Shown here piece by piece: positions 42,332 to 54,538 of a stretch of DNA of 64,000 bases. The stretch's first letter is position 1. The number at the start of each line of letters is the position of its first letter. The stretch covers positions 1-64,000 of the forward strand of contig JANXMB010000060.1 of assembly GCA_025354865.1 (NCBI GenBank), in the 5' to 3' direction. The DNA is from Acetobacteraceae bacterium (GTDB lineage Bacteria > Pseudomonadota > Alphaproteobacteria > Acetobacterales > Acetobacteraceae). A model generated the notes under the pieces. That model was not told the origin of the DNA. It was given only the letters and a program-made list of their open reading frames with translations, and ran no database searches. The position numbers and the translations under genes are program-made.

Positions 42332-43630
42332 CTACTCCGCCGCCATGCGCGAAGGCGACGAGATCCGTGCCTTGTAAGCGTTAATGCGTTCTTCCATCAT
42401 CGGCCGAAAATGCGCGATCAGGCCCTGAATCGGCCACGCCGCCGCATCGCCGAGGGCGCAGATCGTGTGTCCCTCCACCTGCCGCGTCACCTGCTCCAGC
42501 GTGTCGATTTCCTGAATCGTCGCGCGCCCTTCGGCCATCCGGTTCATGGTGCGCCACATCCAACCAGTACCTTCCCGGCACGGGGTGCACTGCCCGCAAC
42601 TCTCATGCATGTAGAACTTCGATAGCCGAGCAATCGCTCGGATCAGATCGGTCGATTTGTCCATGACGATGACGGCGGCGGTGCCGAGACCGCTGCGCAC
42701 GTTCCGGAGGGAGTCGAAATCCATCAGAATGTCGTCGCAGATCGTCTTCGGGATCAGCCGCACAGAGGCGCCGCCCGGAATGATCGCCAGCAGATTGTCC
42801 CAACCGCCGCGCACGCCCCCGGCGTGACGTTCGATCAATTCGCGCAGCGGAATGCCTAGTTCTTCCTCCACATTGCCGGGCTTGTTCACATGCCCGGATA
42901 TGCAGAACAGCTTCGGTCCGGCGTTGTTCGGACGCCCGATGCCGAGGAACCAGTCGGCGCCGCGCCGCAGGATGGTCGGTGCCACCGCGATGCTCTCGAC
43001 ATTATTCACCGTGGAGGGGCAACCGTACAGACCCACGCCCGCCGGGAACGGCGGCTTCATGCGGGGCATGCCCTTCTTGCCTTCCAGGCTTTCGATCAGG
43101 GCGGTTTCCTCACCGCAGATGTAGGCGCCGGCGCCGCGATGGACCACGACATCGAAATCGTAGCCCGATCCGCAGGCATTTTTGCCGATCAGCCCGGCTT
43201 CGTAGGCTTCGTCCACCGCCGCCTGGAGCATGCAGCCTTCGTTGTAGAACTCGCCGCGCACATAAATGTACGCCGCGCAGGCCCCCATGGCGAAACCGGC
43301 GATCAGGCAGCCTTCGATCAGCTTGTGCGGATCGTGGCGCAGAATATCGCGGTCCTTGCATGTGCCGGGTTCGGATTCGTCGGCATTCACCACCAAATAG
43401 GCCGGAAGCTTCGACTCCTTCGGCATGAAGGACCATTTCAGGCCGGTCGGGAAACCCGCGCCGCCGCGCCCGCGCAGGCCGGATTTCTTCATTTCATCGA
43501 TGATACCGTCGCGCCCACGGGCCAAAATTGCCGCCGTGCCGTCCCAGTCGCCGCGCGCCCGAGCACCCTTGAGCAGGGGATCGTGAACGCCGAAGAGGTT
43601 GGTGAAGATACGATCTTTGTCTTGCAGCAT
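42332..43630 (-). CDS. nuoF: NADH-quinone oxidoreductase subunit F
   Basis: ...[22 protein letters not shown]...[18 protein letters not shown]. Confidence 0.98.
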   Translation of the reverse strand: MLQDKDRIFTNLFGVHDPLLKGARARGDWDGTAAILARGRDGIIDEMKKSGLRGRGGAGFPTGLKWSFMPKESKLPAYLVVNADESEPGTCKDRDILRHDPHKLIEGCLIAGFAMGACAAYIYVRGEFYNEGCMLQAAVDEAYEAGLIGKNACGSGYDFDVVVHRGAGAYICGEETALIESLEGKKGMPRMKPPFPAGVGLYGCPSTVNNVESIAVAPTILRRGADWFLGIGRPNNAGPKLFCISGHVNKPGNVEEELGIPLRELIERHAGGVRGGWDNLLAIIPGGASVRLIPKTICDDILMDFDSLRNVRSGLGTAAVIVMDKSTDLIRAIARLSKFYMHESCGQCTPCREGTGWMWRTMNRMAEGRATIQEIDTLEQVTRQVEGHTICALGDAAAWPIQGLIAHFRPMMEERINAYKARISSPSRMAAE

Positions 43631-43633
43631 CGC

Positions 43634-44263
43634 TTAAGCCTCCGGCGCGAACAGCAAGGTTTGCGAACCGCCTTCGGGCGCGGAATTCTGCCGTCCGATC
43701 GTGGATCCTTTCGGCGGCTTCTCCCCCCGGCGCAACGCCGCCAGCAGGGCGGTCGTCCGCTCCCCGTTCAGGTCCTCGTAAAAATCGTCGTCTACCTGGA
43801 GGATCGGCGCATTCACGCAGGCACCGACACACTCGACCTCGGTCATTGTGAACATCCCGTCGGCCGAGGTTTCCTTCCACCCGGCAATGCCCGTTTCCGC
43901 GCGGCAGGCGGCCACGATTTCGTCGGACCCGCGCAGCCAGCACGGCGTCGTGGTGCAGACCTGAAGGTGGTATTTGCCGATCGGCGCCATGTTGAACATG
44001 TAATAGAAGGTCGCGACCTCGTAGACGCGGATCGGCGCCATACCCAGGCGTTCTGCCAGCGCATCCATGCCTTTGACCGGCACCCAGGCGCTATCGGTCT
44101 GGCGCTTCATCTGGTGCTGCACGACATAAAGGCCGGGGATCACCACGCTAGCCTGCTTGCCAGCCGGATAGCGGCCGATCAGCATGGCCAATTCCGCTTC
44201 CGACTGCGCGTCGAAGGCGAAACACGCCGGCTGCTCAAAATTCGAAGGGGCTGCGGCTGCCAT
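43634..44263 (-). CDS. nuoE: NADH-quinone oxidoreductase subunit E
   Basis: ...VYEVATFYYMFNMAPIGKYHLQVCTTTPCWLRGSDEIV...VECVGACVNAPILQVDDDFYEDL. Confidence 0.97.
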   Translation of the reverse strand: MAAAAPSNFEQPACFAFDAQSEAELAMLIGRYPAGKQASVVIPGLYVVQHQMKRQTDSAWVPVKGMDALAERLGMAPIRVYEVATFYYMFNMAPIGKYHLQVCTTTPCWLRGSDEIVAACRAETGIAGWKETSADGMFTMTEVECVGACVNAPILQVDDDFYEDLNGERTTALLAALRRGEKPPKGSTIGRQNSAPEGGSQTLLFAPEA

Positions 44264-44266
44264 GGT

Positions 44267-45472
44267 CTACCTGTCGATCTCGCCGAACACGACATCCAGC
44301 GATCCGATAATCGCACAGACATCGGCCAGCATGTGCCGCTTGGACATCGTGTCCACGGCCTGCAAAAACGCGAATCCGGTGGAGCGGATCTTGCACCGGT
44401 ACGGCTTGTTGGTGCCGTCCGACACAAGGTACACGCCGAACTCGCCCTTGGGGCTTTCCACAGCGGTATAGGTCGTGCCTTCCGGCACATGATACCCTTC
44501 CGTGTAGAGCTTGAAGTGATGGATCAACGCCTCCATCGACCGCTTCATTTCCGAGCGGGTCGGCGGAGAAAATTTGCGATCCTGCACCTTGATCGGACCC
44601 GGCTGCATTTTGGCTAGGCACTGCTGGACGATCTTCACCGACTCGCGGGTTTCCGCCAGACGCACCAGATACCGATCGAAGCAGTCGCCGTTGCGCCCGA
44701 CGGGCACCTGAAAATCCACTTCGGCATATTTGTCGTACGGCTGCGAGCGACGCAGGTCCCACGGCACCCCCGATGCCCGCAGCGGCGGACCCGAAAATCC
44801 CCAGGCCAACGCCTGCTCGGCGCTGAATACGCCGATATCCACCGTCCGCTGCCGCCAGATGCGGTTGCCGGTCAGCAGTTGTTCGAGATCGTCGAGGAAC
44901 TTCGGAAACGTCTCGGCCCAAGCCGCGATCTTGTCCGTCAGGCCGGCCGGCAGGTCTTTGGCGACCCCGCCGGGGCGGAAATAATTGGCATGAATCCGAG
45001 CACCGGAAGCCGCTTCATGGAATTCCATGAGCTTTTCCCGTTCCTCGAAGCCCCAAAGTGCCGGCGTGATCGCCCCGACGTCCAACGCATAGGTCGTCAG
45101 GTTCAGCAAATGATTGAGGACGCGGGTAATCTCGGCGAACAACACCCGAATCCACTGACCGCGATCCGGCACCGTAATACCCAGCAGCTTCTCGACCGCC
45201 AGAGCAAAAGCATGCTCCTCGCACATCGGGGAGACGTAATCGAGGCGATCGAAATACGGCACCGCCTGCATGTAGGTCTTGTACTCGATCAGTTTCTCGG
45301 TGCCACGGTGCAGCAGCCCGATATGCGGATCGGCGCGTTCGACGATTTCGCCGTCGAGTTCCAGAATCAGGCGCAAAACGCCATGCGCGGCCGGGTGCTG
45401 CGGGCCGAAGTTGATCGAATGGCTGTCGATCTCCACCGACCGTTTCGTCGGCGCGGGCAGAATTTCGCTCAT
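44267..45472 (-). CDS. nuoD: NADH-quinone oxidoreductase subunit D
   Basis: [63 protein letters not shown]. Confidence 0.98.
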   Translation of the reverse strand: MSEILPAPTKRSVEIDSHSINFGPQHPAAHGVLRLILELDGEIVERADPHIGLLHRGTEKLIEYKTYMQAVPYFDRLDYVSPMCEEHAFALAVEKLLGITVPDRGQWIRVLFAEITRVLNHLLNLTTYALDVGAITPALWGFEEREKLMEFHEAASGARIHANYFRPGGVAKDLPAGLTDKIAAWAETFPKFLDDLEQLLTGNRIWRQRTVDIGVFSAEQALAWGFSGPPLRASGVPWDLRRSQPYDKYAEVDFQVPVGRNGDCFDRYLVRLAETRESVKIVQQCLAKMQPGPIKVQDRKFSPPTRSEMKRSMEALIHHFKLYTEGYHVPEGTTYTAVESPKGEFGVYLVSDGTNKPYRCKIRSTGFAFLQAVDTMSKRHMLADVCAIIGSLDVVFGEIDR

Positions 45473-46119
45473 GATTTTGCTCGCTCGGTGAACACCTTCT
45501 CATCGCCCGGCAGGGTGGTCATCGCCTCCCACGGGGAGAGGAAGTCGAAGCTGCGGAAATCCTGCGTCAGCTTCACCGGTTCGTAAACGACCGACTTACG
45601 GTCTTCGTCGTAACGCAACTCGACATAGCCGGTGAGGGGGAAATCCTTGCGCAACGGATGCCCTTCAAACCCATAATCGGTAAGGATGCGGCGCAGATCG
45701 GGCTGGCCGGAGAAAATAATGCCGAACAGGTCCCATGCCTCCCGCTCCCACCAGGTGGCAGCCGGCCAAACATTCAAGACCGACGGCACCGGAGTCGTTT
45801 CGTCGGTCGTCACGATCACCCGCACGCGATGGTTCAGCGACACCGACAGCAGGTTGTAAACAACCTCGAACCGTTCGGCGCGTTCCGGCCAATCGACACC
45901 GCACAGATCCATCAACTGCTCGCAGGCGAAGCGCGGATCGTCGCGCAACGCCGTCATCGTGGCCACGACCGAGTCGCGCGACGCAGCGACGGTTATCTCC
46001 CCATGCTGCCAATGCGAACCGGTCACGCCCGGCACCGTGGCAATAGCCGCAGAGAACAATTCGGCCGGCGTCGGCGGCGGAGGCGGCGGGGCCTCGGCGG
46101 GGGCGATTTCCTCAGCCAC
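45469..46119 (-). CDS. nuoC: NADH-quinone oxidoreductase subunit C (GTG start proposed)
   Basis: ...[26 protein letters not shown]...[48 protein letters not shown] at 46117-46119 overlaps nuoB end. Confidence 0.94.
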   Translation of the reverse strand: MAEEIAPAEAPPPPPPTPAELFSAAIATVPGVTGSHWQHGEITVAASRDSVVATMTALRDDPRFACEQLMDLCGVDWPERAERFEVVYNLLSVSLNHRVRVIVTTDETTPVPSVLNVWPAATWWEREAWDLFGIIFSGQPDLRRILTDYGFEGHPLRKDFPLTGYVELRYDEDRKSVVYEPVKLTQDFRSFDFLSPWEAMTTLPGDEKVFTERAKS

Positions 46120-46660
46120 GGAGAATGGTCCCTGTCCGACGGATTTTTTTCTGAAGCTGCATGATCCCGTACACCAGCGCTTCGGCGGTCGGGGGACAGC
46201 CGGGGACATAGATATCGACCGGCACGACACGATCGCAGCCGCGCACCACCGAATAGGAGTAATGGTAGTAACCGCCGCCGTTGGCGCAGCTACCCATGCT
46301 GATCACCCAACGCGGTTCCGGCATCTGGTCGTACACTTTGCGAAGTGCCGGCGCCATTTTGTTGGTCAGCGTCCCCGCCACGATCATCACATCCGATTGC
46401 CGCGGCGAGGCGCGCGGGATGACGCCGAGCCGATCCAGATCGTAACGCGGCATGTAGGCGTGGATCATCTCCACCGCGCAGCACGCCAGCCCGAAGGTCA
46501 TCGGCCAGAGCGAACCGGTGCGCGCCCAGTTCACCACCTTGTCCAGGTTGGCGACAATGAAGCCCTTATTCTCGATCTCGCCGGTGATGCCTTTCAGCAC
46601 CGCGTCCTGTTCGGCCCCGGGCGGTAGCGCCTGACCGTTCCATGCCAACGTCGTGCTCAT
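46112..46660 (-). CDS. nuoB: NADH-quinone oxidoreductase subunit B
   Basis: ...[113 protein letters not shown]. Confidence 0.98.
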   Translation of the reverse strand: MSTTLAWNGQALPPGAEQDAVLKGITGEIENKGFIVANLDKVVNWARTGSLWPMTFGLACCAVEMIHAYMPRYDLDRLGVIPRASPRQSDVMIVAGTLTNKMAPALRKVYDQMPEPRWVISMGSCANGGGYYHYSYSVVRGCDRVVPVDIYVPGCPPTAEALVYGIMQLQKKIRRTGTILRG

Positions 46661-46667
46661 GTGCCGG

Positions 46668-47033
46668 TCACTCCCAGTCCAAGGCGCCCTTGCACCACTC
46701 GTAAATAAACCCAACCGTCAACACACCCAGGAATGCGATCATCGACCAGAAGCCGAATGCACCGATTCCCTTCAACGCCACGGCCCAGGGGAACAGGAAG
46801 GCCACTTCCAGGTCGAAGATGATGAACAGGATGGCCACAAGGTAATACCGCACGTCGAAGCGGCGGCGCGCATCGTCGAATGCTTCGAACCCGCATTCGT
46901 AGGCCGACAATTTTTCCGCATACGGCTTCTGCCGGGCCAGCAGAAACGATCCGCCGATCATGGCAACCGCAATGCCGCCAGCGATCACCAAGAACACCAG
47001 GATGGGCAAGTAGCCGTAGAGGACTGGCTGCAT
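46668..47033 (-). CDS. nuoA: NADH-quinone oxidoreductase subunit A
   Basis: ...[44 protein letters not shown]. Confidence 0.97.
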   Translation of the reverse strand: MQPVLYGYLPILVFLVIAGGIAVAMIGGSFLLARQKPYAEKLSAYECGFEAFDDARRRFDVRYYLVAILFIIFDLEVAFLFPWAVALKGIGAFGFWSMIAFLGVLTVGFIYEWCKGALDWE

Positions 47034-47287
47034 CGTCGTTCCACATCCCAGGTTCGTTGCGCGCGGACGCGCATGGCCAAAAAACAGAGCGCCCGGGATA
47101 TAACCCCATCCCGCCGCGACCGCCATAGGGGACCGAACGGGAATTATCGCCGCCGCAGCCTAGCAATCGCACATCCGCGCGTTGCATACCGCGTGCGGGG
47201 GCCGCATGTGTCAAAGAAAGGTCTGGGAATGGGCCTGTTTTGGCCGGGTGCGGCGCCGAAAATCGGCTTCGCCGCGATGCTTGCTAC

Positions 47288-47364
<77 letters not shown>

Positions 47365-47505
47365 AGCAAGGAGGCGCCGTTTAAGCCGGGCGCCCGGGGA
47401 CGTCAAGGCTGGTTTTTCATTTTGTCGGCCTGGATGCCAAGTTAGATGAAAACCCCAGTTGCGGTGCCCCGAATTGGCACGCCCGCATACGCCAACAATC
47501 CCGGT

Positions 47506-47580
47506 TGGTGGGCGGTGACGGTTTCGAACCGCCGACCCTCTCGGTGTAAACGAGACGCTCTACCGCTGAGCTAACCGCCC
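47506..47580 (-). tRNA. tRNA-Val (anticodon TAC), CCA encoded
   Basis: Minus strand GGGCGGTTAGCTCAGCGGTAGAGCGTCTCGTTTACACCGAGAGGGTCGGCGGTTCGAAACCGTCACCGCCCACCA. Confidence 0.95.
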
Positions 47581-47657
47581 CTAGATCGCGATGCCCGCAC
47601 CGAGCCTCCCCCGGCGCGCACAGGGGCTGGGGGTGCTGCGGAGCGGGTCGCTTCGTC

Positions 47658-47930
47658 CTAGTTGACGGAGTCTTTCAACTGCTTGCCGACCTTGAAGCGG
47701 ACGGTGGTGGATTCGGGGATCTGCATTTCCTCGCCGGTGCGGGGATTGCGGCCGGTGCTGGCTTTGCGGGTGGCGGCGGCGAAAGTACCGAAGCCGATCA
47801 GACGGACCTCGTCCTTCTTCGCAAGGGCGCCGGAGATGGCTGCGAAGACCGCGTCGACCGCGTCGGTTGCCTTGGCGCGCGGGAGATCGGCTTCGGCTGC
47901 CACGGCCGTGATGAGGTCCAACTTATTCAC
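47658..47930 (-). CDS. hup: DNA-binding protein HU
   Basis: MNKLDLITAVAAEADLPRAKATDAVDAVFAAISGALAKKDEVRLIGFGTFAAATRKASTGRNPRTGEEMQIPESTTVRFKVGKQLKDSVN. Confidence 0.97.
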   Translation of the reverse strand: MNKLDLITAVAAEADLPRAKATDAVDAVFAAISGALAKKDEVRLIGFGTFAAATRKASTGRNPRTGEEMQIPESTTVRFKVGKQLKDSVN

Positions 47931-48032
47931 TGCTACACTTTCCTCTCGAAAACGGAATCCGCCGGCCGGGAAACGGTCCGGTCGGAGCGGGTTAGTAAGG
48001 GTGGGTTTGCCCTGGCGTCAATGAACGGACAG

Positions 48033-48061
48033 CGGCTCGCCGACGTTTTTTCGGCGAGCCG
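48033..48061 (-). terminator. Hairpin downstream of lon
   Basis: CGGCTCGCCGA-CGTTTTT-TCGGCGAGCCG, 11-bp perfect arms just beyond the lon stop; no U-tract on the lon strand. Confidence 0.45.
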
Positions 48062-48068
48062 TCCCGGT

Positions 48069-50501
48069 TCAGTGCGGCAGGGAGCCGATGGCCGGCTGTG
48101 CGGCGGTCACCACCGGTTCCGGCGGCTCTTCCCATTCGATGGGTTCGGGCCGCCGCGCGAGGGCCTGGACAATGACCTCGTCCGCATCGGCGACGGCGAT
48201 GATTTTCAGGCCTTTTTTCACGTTGTCCGGAATTTCTGCGAGGTCTTTTTCATTGTCCTTGGGAATGAAGACCGTCGTAATCCCCGAGCGCAACGCTGCC
48301 AAAAGTTTCTCTTTCAGACCACCGATCGGCAGGACGCGGCCGCGCAGCGTGATTTCCCCGGTCATCGCAACATCGCGGCGCACCGGGATGCCGGTCATCA
48401 CGGACACCAGGGACGTTGCCATCGCCACCCCGGCGGACGGCCCATCCTTCGGAGTCGCTCCTTCCGGCACATGCACGTGTATGTCGCGCTTTTCGAACAA
48501 AGTCGGCTTGATGCCGAACTTGATCGAGCGGCTGCGCACGTAGCTGAGCGCCGCCGACACGCTTTCCTGCATCACGTCGCCTAGTTTGCCGGTCTGCTTG
48601 ATGTTGCCCTTGCCCGGCAGCAACACCGACTCGATGGTCAGAATCTCGCCGCCGACTTCCGTCCAGGCCAGGCCGGTGACGACGCCGACCATGTCCTCGG
48701 CTTCGGTTTCGCCGTAGCGGAATTTTTTGACGCCAGCGTATTTTTCCAGGTTCTTGGCGGTGATCGCGACCTTCTTGACCGGCTTGCTGGTGACGATCTC
48801 CTTCACCGCCTTGCGCGCCAGATTGGCGATTTCGCGTTCCAGGTTCCGGACCCCGGCTTCCCGCGTGTAGTAGCGAATCAGTTCGCGCAGAACCTCATCG
48901 GACAGGGACCATTCGTCGGGCTTCAACCCGTGGGCCTCGCTTTGCTTGGCGATCAAATGGCGCTTGCTGATTTCGACCTTCTCATCCTCGGTGTAGCCGG
49001 GGATGCGGATGATCTCCATGCGGTCCATCAGCGGTTGCGGCATACGCAGGCTGTTGGCGGTGGTGACGAACATCACGTCCGACAGATCGTAATCGACCTC
49101 CAGATAGTGATCGGCGAAGGTGGCGTTCTGTTCGGGATCCAACACCTCCAGCAAGGCGGAGGACGGATCGCCGCGCCAATCGGCGCCCAGTTTGTCGATT
49201 TCATCGAGCAAGAACAACGGGTTCGATGTCTTCGCCTTCTTCATGCCTTGGATCACTTTACCGGGCATCGACCCGATATAGGTGCGCCGATGGCCACGCA
49301 CTTCCGCTTCGTCGCGCACGCCGCCCAGCGACATCCGCACGAAATTGCGGCCGGTCGCCTTGGCGATGGATTTGCCCAGGGACGTCTTGCCGACGCCGGG
49401 TGGTCCCACCAAGCAGAGGATCGCACCGCGCACCTTCGGGCTTCGGGCCTGCACGGCCAGATATTCGATGATGCGTTCCTTGACCTTCTCCAGGCCGTAG
49501 TGATCGTCGTCCAGCACCTTCTCGGCGGCGATGACGTCGTTGTTGATCTTGCTGCGCTTCTTCCAGGGGATGGACAGCATCCAATCAAGGTAGTTGCGCA
49601 CCACCGTGGCCTCCGCGCTCATGGGGCTCATGGTCTTGAGCTTTTTCAGCTCCTGCATGGCCTTTTCGCGCGCTTCCTTGGTGAACCGCGTCTTCTTGAT
49701 CTTCGCTTCCAGCTCGGCGTTTTCGTCCTTGCCGTCCTCGCCCTCGCCCAACTCCTTCTGAATGGCCTTCAGTTGCTCGTTCAGATAGTACTCGCGCTGG
49801 GTCTTCTCCATCTGCTTCTTGACGCGGTTGCGGATCTTCTTTTCGACCTGCAACACGCCCATTTCGGCTTCCATGTGGCCGAAGACTTTCTCCAACCGAT
49901 CGCCGACCTTGGCGATTTCCAACAAATCCTGCTTTTCCGCGATTTTCAGATTCAAATGGCTCGCGACCGTGTCGGCGAGTTTCGAGGGTTCGGAGATCTG
50001 GTTCAACGAAACCAGCACTTCCGGCGCGATTTTCTTGTTGAGCTTGATGTACTGCTCGAACTGGGACACCACGCTACGGCCCAGGGTTTCCATGTCTTTG
50101 CGGTCGGTGCCGGTATCCGGCATCGGCTCGACAATGGCTTCGAAGTAGGATTCGGTTTCCTTGAAGCCGGCGATCTTGGCCCGCTTGCCGCCTTCGACCA
50201 ACACCTTCACGGTGCCGTCAGGCAGCTTCAGCAGTTGCAGAATCGTGGAGACGGTGCCGACCCGATAAATATCATCGACGGACGGGTCGTCCTGCGTGGC
50301 ATTTTTCTGAGACACCAGCAGAATCTGCTTGTCCTCTTTCATCACCGCTTCAAGCGCTCGTACCGATTTTTCCCGTCCGACGAACAGCGGCACGATCATG
50401 TGCGGGAAGACGACGATATCGCGCAGCGGCAGCACGGCGAGTAGATCGCCCCGACCAGAGCGTTGGGGCTTTTCCGGGATCGATCGGTTGGTTTCCGTCA
50501 T
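48069..50501 (-). CDS. lon: ATP-dependent protease Lon
   Basis: ...LLAVLPLRDIVVFPHMIVPLFVGREKS...LVGPPGVGKTSLGKSIA...EGATPKDGPSAGVAMATSLVS (catalytic Ser). Confidence 0.98.
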   Translation of the reverse strand: MTETNRSIPEKPQRSGRGDLLAVLPLRDIVVFPHMIVPLFVGREKSVRALEAVMKEDKQILLVSQKNATQDDPSVDDIYRVGTVSTILQLLKLPDGTVKVLVEGGKRAKIAGFKETESYFEAIVEPMPDTGTDRKDMETLGRSVVSQFEQYIKLNKKIAPEVLVSLNQISEPSKLADTVASHLNLKIAEKQDLLEIAKVGDRLEKVFGHMEAEMGVLQVEKKIRNRVKKQMEKTQREYYLNEQLKAIQKELGEGEDGKDENAELEAKIKKTRFTKEAREKAMQELKKLKTMSPMSAEATVVRNYLDWMLSIPWKKRSKINNDVIAAEKVLDDDHYGLEKVKERIIEYLAVQARSPKVRGAILCLVGPPGVGKTSLGKSIAKATGRNFVRMSLGGVRDEAEVRGHRRTYIGSMPGKVIQGMKKAKTSNPLFLLDEIDKLGADWRGDPSSALLEVLDPEQNATFADHYLEVDYDLSDVMFVTTANSLRMPQPLMDRMEIIRIPGYTEDEKVEISKRHLIAKQSEAHGLKPDEWSLSDEVLRELIRYYTREAGVRNLEREIANLARKAVKEIVTSKPVKKVAITAKNLEKYAGVKKFRYGETEAEDMVGVVTGLAWTEVGGEILTIESVLLPGKGNIKQTGKLGDVMQESVSAALSYVRSRSIKFGIKPTLFEKRDIHVHVPEGATPKDGPSAGVAMATSLVSVMTGIPVRRDVAMTGEITLRGRVLPIGGLKEKLLAALRSGITTVFIPKDNEKDLAEIPDNVKKGLKIIAVADADEVIVQALARRPEPIEWEEPPEPVVTAAQPAIGSLPH

Positions 50502-50662
50502 GGTTGACCTCCTAAAGGACAGTCGGCGCCCAGCCCGCCCAACAGCGGCACGGACCGCGCCTTCACGGGTTTGTCACACCCGTCGGTTAAAGTTGCATAT
50601 CGGCTGCCGGATGGCATGGCACAAGACCTTGAAATTCCGTCATCGGACCCGCGTGCAAGGCA

Positions 50663-51916
50663 TCACGCAGAATGTTCTGCCCGCTCCTTGCCATAAATAT
50701 ACAATGGCGTGGCCCGCGCCTCGGCCACTTCGCCGTTGATCACGACTTCTTCCACGCCTTCGAGGCCCGGCAGGTCGTACATCGTGGTCAGCAAGATCTG
50801 CTCCAGGATCGACCGCAGACCGCGCGCGCCCGTTTTGCGGGAAATCGCCCGTGTCGCCACCGCCTTCAGCGCGTCGTCGGTGAACGACAGCTTCACGCCT
50901 TCCATTTCGAACAAGCGCCCGTATTGCTTGGTCAGGGCGTTTTTCGGCTTGGTCAGAATCTCGGTTAGCGCCTTTTCGTCCAGATCTTCCAGCGTCGCGA
51001 TGACCGGCAGACGGCCGATGAATTCCGGAATCAGGCCGAATTTGAGCAGGTCTTCCGGTTCCACCTCGCGCAGGATGGTCCCCATGCGGCGTTCGTCGGG
51101 ATCGCGAACTTCCGCGCCATAGCCGATACCGGCGCCTTTGCCGCGGTTGCCGATGATCCGTTCCAGCCCGGAAAACGCACCGCCGCAGATGAACAGGATG
51201 TTCGTCGTATCGACCTGCAGGAATTCCTGCTGCGGGTGCTTGCGACCGCCCTGGGGCGGCACGGATGCGACCGTGCCTTCCATGATCTTCAGCAACGCCT
51301 GCTGCACGCCTTCGCCGCTGACATCGCGGGTGATCGACGGATTGTCCGATTTGCGGGAAATTTTGTCCACTTCGTCGATATAGACGATGCCGCGCTGCGC
51401 CCGCTCGACGTTGTAGTCGGCCGCTTGCAGCAGCTTGAGGATGATGTTTTCGACGTCTTCGCCCACGTAGCCGGCCTCGGTCAGGGTCGTGGCGTCGGCC
51501 ATCGTGAAGGGCACGTCGAGAATCCGAGCCAAGGTCTGTGCCAACAGGGTCTTGCCGGAGCCGGTGGGGCCGAGAAGGAGGATGTTGGATTTGGCGATTT
51601 CGACGTCGTTGTTCTTCGCCCCATGCGCCAACCGCTTGTAGTGGTTGTGCACTGCGACCGCGAGGACCTTCTTGGCATGCTCCTGGCCGATCACGTAGTC
51701 GTCCAGGACCTTGCAGATCTCGCGCGGGGTCGGCACCCCGTCGCGCGATTTGACCATATGGGTCTTATGCTCTTCACGGATGATATCCATGCAGAGTTCC
51801 ACGCACTCATCGCAAATGAACACCGTCGGACCGGCGATCAGCTTGCGTACCTCGTGCTGCGACTTGCCGCAGAACGAGCAATAGAGGGTGTTCTTCGAAT
51901 CGCCGGACTTGCTCAT
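50663..51916 (-). CDS. clpX: ATP-dependent Clp protease ATP-binding subunit ClpX
   Basis: [42 protein letters not shown]...[18 protein letters not shown]. Confidence 0.98.
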   Translation of the reverse strand: MSKSGDSKNTLYCSFCGKSQHEVRKLIAGPTVFICDECVELCMDIIREEHKTHMVKSRDGVPTPREICKVLDDYVIGQEHAKKVLAVAVHNHYKRLAHGAKNNDVEIAKSNILLLGPTGSGKTLLAQTLARILDVPFTMADATTLTEAGYVGEDVENIILKLLQAADYNVERAQRGIVYIDEVDKISRKSDNPSITRDVSGEGVQQALLKIMEGTVASVPPQGGRKHPQQEFLQVDTTNILFICGGAFSGLERIIGNRGKGAGIGYGAEVRDPDERRMGTILREVEPEDLLKFGLIPEFIGRLPVIATLEDLDEKALTEILTKPKNALTKQYGRLFEMEGVKLSFTDDALKAVATRAISRKTGARGLRSILEQILLTTMYDLPGLEGVEEVVINGEVAEARATPLYIYGKERAEHSA

Positions 51917-52131
51917 GCGCACTCCTCCCCGGGACGTCCGGGGGCACAATGGGGAATTCTACCCCTTGCTCGCGCCAGGGGACAAGGTGAACGATGCGCT
52001 GTTGTTGCGCTTATGTGACGGGAGACCAGCCCCAACCGGCCTCAATCAACGGAAACCATTGATTCTATTGGCACACTGCTCCCGCTACCGCCACTTGGAA
52101 AATATCGGTTGGCCGGAACAGAATCGGCGTC

Positions 52132-52776
52132 TCAGCCCTTGGAGGCATCGTCCGTGGACGCCGGCCGGTATTCCACGACTTCGTCCACCAGCCCGAACTC
52201 CAGGCTTTCCTGCGCCGACATGTAGCTGTCGCGCTCCAGCTTGCGCTCGATCGCCTCGATCGGTTGGCCGGTATGGTGGACATAGATCTCGTTCAGACGC
52301 TTGCGCAGCGAGAGGATTTCGCGCGCCTGGATTTCGATGTCGGTGGCCTGGCCCTGGGCGCCGCCGGAGGGCTGATGCACCATCACGCGGGCATTCGGCA
52401 GCGCATAGCGCTTGCCTTTGGCGCCGGCACACAACAGCAGGCTGCCCATCGACGCCGCCTGTCCGATGCACACGGTGCTGACCGGGCTACGGATGTACTG
52501 CATCGTGTCGTAGATCGCGAGGCCGGCAGAAACCACGCCGCCCGGGCTGTTGATATAGAAGGAAATGTCCTTGGACGGGTTCTCCGACTCCAGGAACAGC
52601 AACTGCGCGCAGATCAACGAGCTGACCTGATCGTAGACCGCACCGGTCAGAAAAATGATCCGCTGCTTCAGCAATAGCGAGTAGATATCGTACGCTCGTT
52701 CCCCGCGCGCGGTCTGTTCGACCACCATCGGCACCAGATTGTTGGCGTAGATTTCGACGGGATCGCGGTCGATCAT
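52132..52776 (-). CDS. clpP: ATP-dependent Clp protease proteolytic subunit ClpP
   Basis: ...[79 protein letters not shown]. Confidence 0.98.
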   Translation of the reverse strand: MIDRDPVEIYANNLVPMVVEQTARGERAYDIYSLLLKQRIIFLTGAVYDQVSSLICAQLLFLESENPSKDISFYINSPGGVVSAGLAIYDTMQYIRSPVSTVCIGQAASMGSLLLCAGAKGKRYALPNARVMVHQPSGGAQGQATDIEIQAREILSLRKRLNEIYVHHTGQPIEAIERKLERDSYMSAQESLEFGLVDEVVEYRPASTDDASKG

Positions 52777-52888
52777 GGTATCGCCTTTGACGTCTTGGGC
52801 CGGGCGGCCGCATGGTTGGAAAGGGCAGCGCCCTGCCAGATGGGGTGGCCATTCGCGGAAGTCACCCCCACGAATGGCCGGAATCGTA

Positions 52889-54283
52889 TTATTCCGCTTC
52901 GGTCGCCGGTGCCGACAGCTTCGGCGCTTCCGGTTCCTTCGCCAATTCCTCCGGCGTCACCACCTCGTCGGTCAACGTGGCGAGTTCGAGCACGAAGTCC
53001 ACCACCTTCTCCTCAAAGATCGGGCCGCGCAGCGACTCGGTCATCTGCGGGTATTTGCGGAAGAACTCCATCATCTGCTGTTCCTGACCGGGATAGCGTC
53101 CGGCTTCGACCCGCATCGCCCGCGTCAGCTCGTCCGGCGAGACAACGATGCCGTTGGTCCGACCGATTTCCGCCAACAAAAGGCCCAGGCGCACCCGGCG
53201 CTCGGCGATCTTGCGGTACTCGGCGCGCAGGGTCTCGTCGTCCTTGCCCTGGTCCTCGGCGTCCAATTTACCGGCTTCCTTGTCGCCCGACAGGCGCTGC
53301 CAAATCTGGTCGAATTCCTGATTGGTCATCGTTTCCGGGGTCTCGAACGACACCATATCGGACAGAGCGTCCAACAACAGGCGCTTCAGCCGCTGGCGCG
53401 ACATTCGATCGTATTCGGCCTGCATGCGTTCGGTCATCGCCGTGCGCAGTTCTTCCAACGTCTCCAGGCCCATCTTCTGGGCCAGCGCGTCGTCGATCGC
53501 CGCCGGAACCGGCTTGCGCAACTGCTTCACGGTCACATCGAAGGTCGCAGCCTTCCCCGCCAGATTGGGGGAGCCGTAGTCTTCCGGGAAAGTCACCGAA
53601 ATCGTGGGCGCTTCGCCGGCCTTGGCGCCGACCAACGCTTCGGCGAAGCCCGGGATGAAGCCGGAACCGCCGATTTCCACATCGATATCGTTCGCCGCAC
53701 CGCCGTCGAACGGCACGTCGTCGATCTTACCCAGGAAATCGACCGTCAGCACGTCGCCAGCGATCGCACCCTGGTTATCGCCCCGTGCGGTCAGCTCTTC
53801 CTCGGTCAGCTCCACCAGCGCGCGCGCTCGGGATGCCATGTTCGCCAGGGCTTCGTCGATCGCGCCGTCCCCGACAACCGCCGTGAGGCGGGTCAGCGAA
53901 ATGGACGCGAAATCCGGCATCGCGACATCGGGCAGCAGTTCTATCGCGACCGTGAAAGCGAGATCGACAGCCGGCGAGGCCTTGGCTGCCTCGACATCGA
54001 CACCTTCGACCGTCGGTTGCATCGCCGGACGAAAACCGTTGTCCTCGACGATCTTGCGGGTCGCTTCGTTCACCGAATCGTCGGCGATCTCGGCCGATAC
54101 GGCGACGCCATAGCGCTGCTTGACGACCGGCATTGGCACCTTGCCCGGCCGGAAACCCGGCAGGCGCAGTTGTTTGCCCAGGCTGGTCAGGCGCGCCATG
54201 CGGCGGCTTTCGATGTCCGAGGCCGGCACGATAACCGCGTAGGCGCGCTTCAGACCGTCGGAGAGAGTCTCGGTAACCTGCAT
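52889..54283 (-). CDS. tig: Trigger factor
   Basis: [59 protein letters not shown]... Confidence 0.97.
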   Translation of the reverse strand: MQVTETLSDGLKRAYAVIVPASDIESRRMARLTSLGKQLRLPGFRPGKVPMPVVKQRYGVAVSAEIADDSVNEATRKIVEDNGFRPAMQPTVEGVDVEAAKASPAVDLAFTVAIELLPDVAMPDFASISLTRLTAVVGDGAIDEALANMASRARALVELTEEELTARGDNQGAIAGDVLTVDFLGKIDDVPFDGGAANDIDVEIGGSGFIPGFAEALVGAKAGEAPTISVTFPEDYGSPNLAGKAATFDVTVKQLRKPVPAAIDDALAQKMGLETLEELRTAMTERMQAEYDRMSRQRLKRLLLDALSDMVSFETPETMTNQEFDQIWQRLSGDKEAGKLDAEDQGKDDETLRAEYRKIAERRVRLGLLLAEIGRTNGIVVSPDELTRAMRVEAGRYPGQEQQMMEFFRKYPQMTESLRGPIFEEKVVDFVLELATLTDEVVTPEELAKEPEAPKLSAPATEAE

Positions 54284-54327
54284 ATGCCCGCAAATCCTCA
54301 ATAACTAAACGCGCGCCGGAAGGCTTG

Positions 54328-54411
54328 TGGTGCGGGCGAAGGGACTTGAACCCCCACGGCTTGCGCCACCAGAACCTAAATCTGGCGTGTCTACCATTTC
54401 ACCACGCCCGC
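54328..54411 (-). tRNA. tRNA-Leu (anticodon TAG), CCA encoded
   Basis: Minus strand GCGGGCGTGGTGAAATGGTAGACACGCCAGATTTAGGTTCTGGTGGCGCAAGCCGTGGGGGTTCAAGTCCCTTCGCCCGCACCA; long variable arm. Confidence 0.95.
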
Positions 54412-54538
54412 GCCGCCCAGCCTCCGGCCTTCATGGAACAAGCGTTCCCGGTCGGAGCGACAAAGGCTCACTCGCAACCGGGAACGCGGCGCTTTAGCGC
54501 AGCGCGCCCGCTTGGACAAGCGCCGCGTTGCACCGCCG

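Noticed and set aside
48930-50444. 504-aa plus-strand ORF antisense to lon
   Set aside because: Typical high-GC mirror ORF; the lon reading frame is unambiguous.
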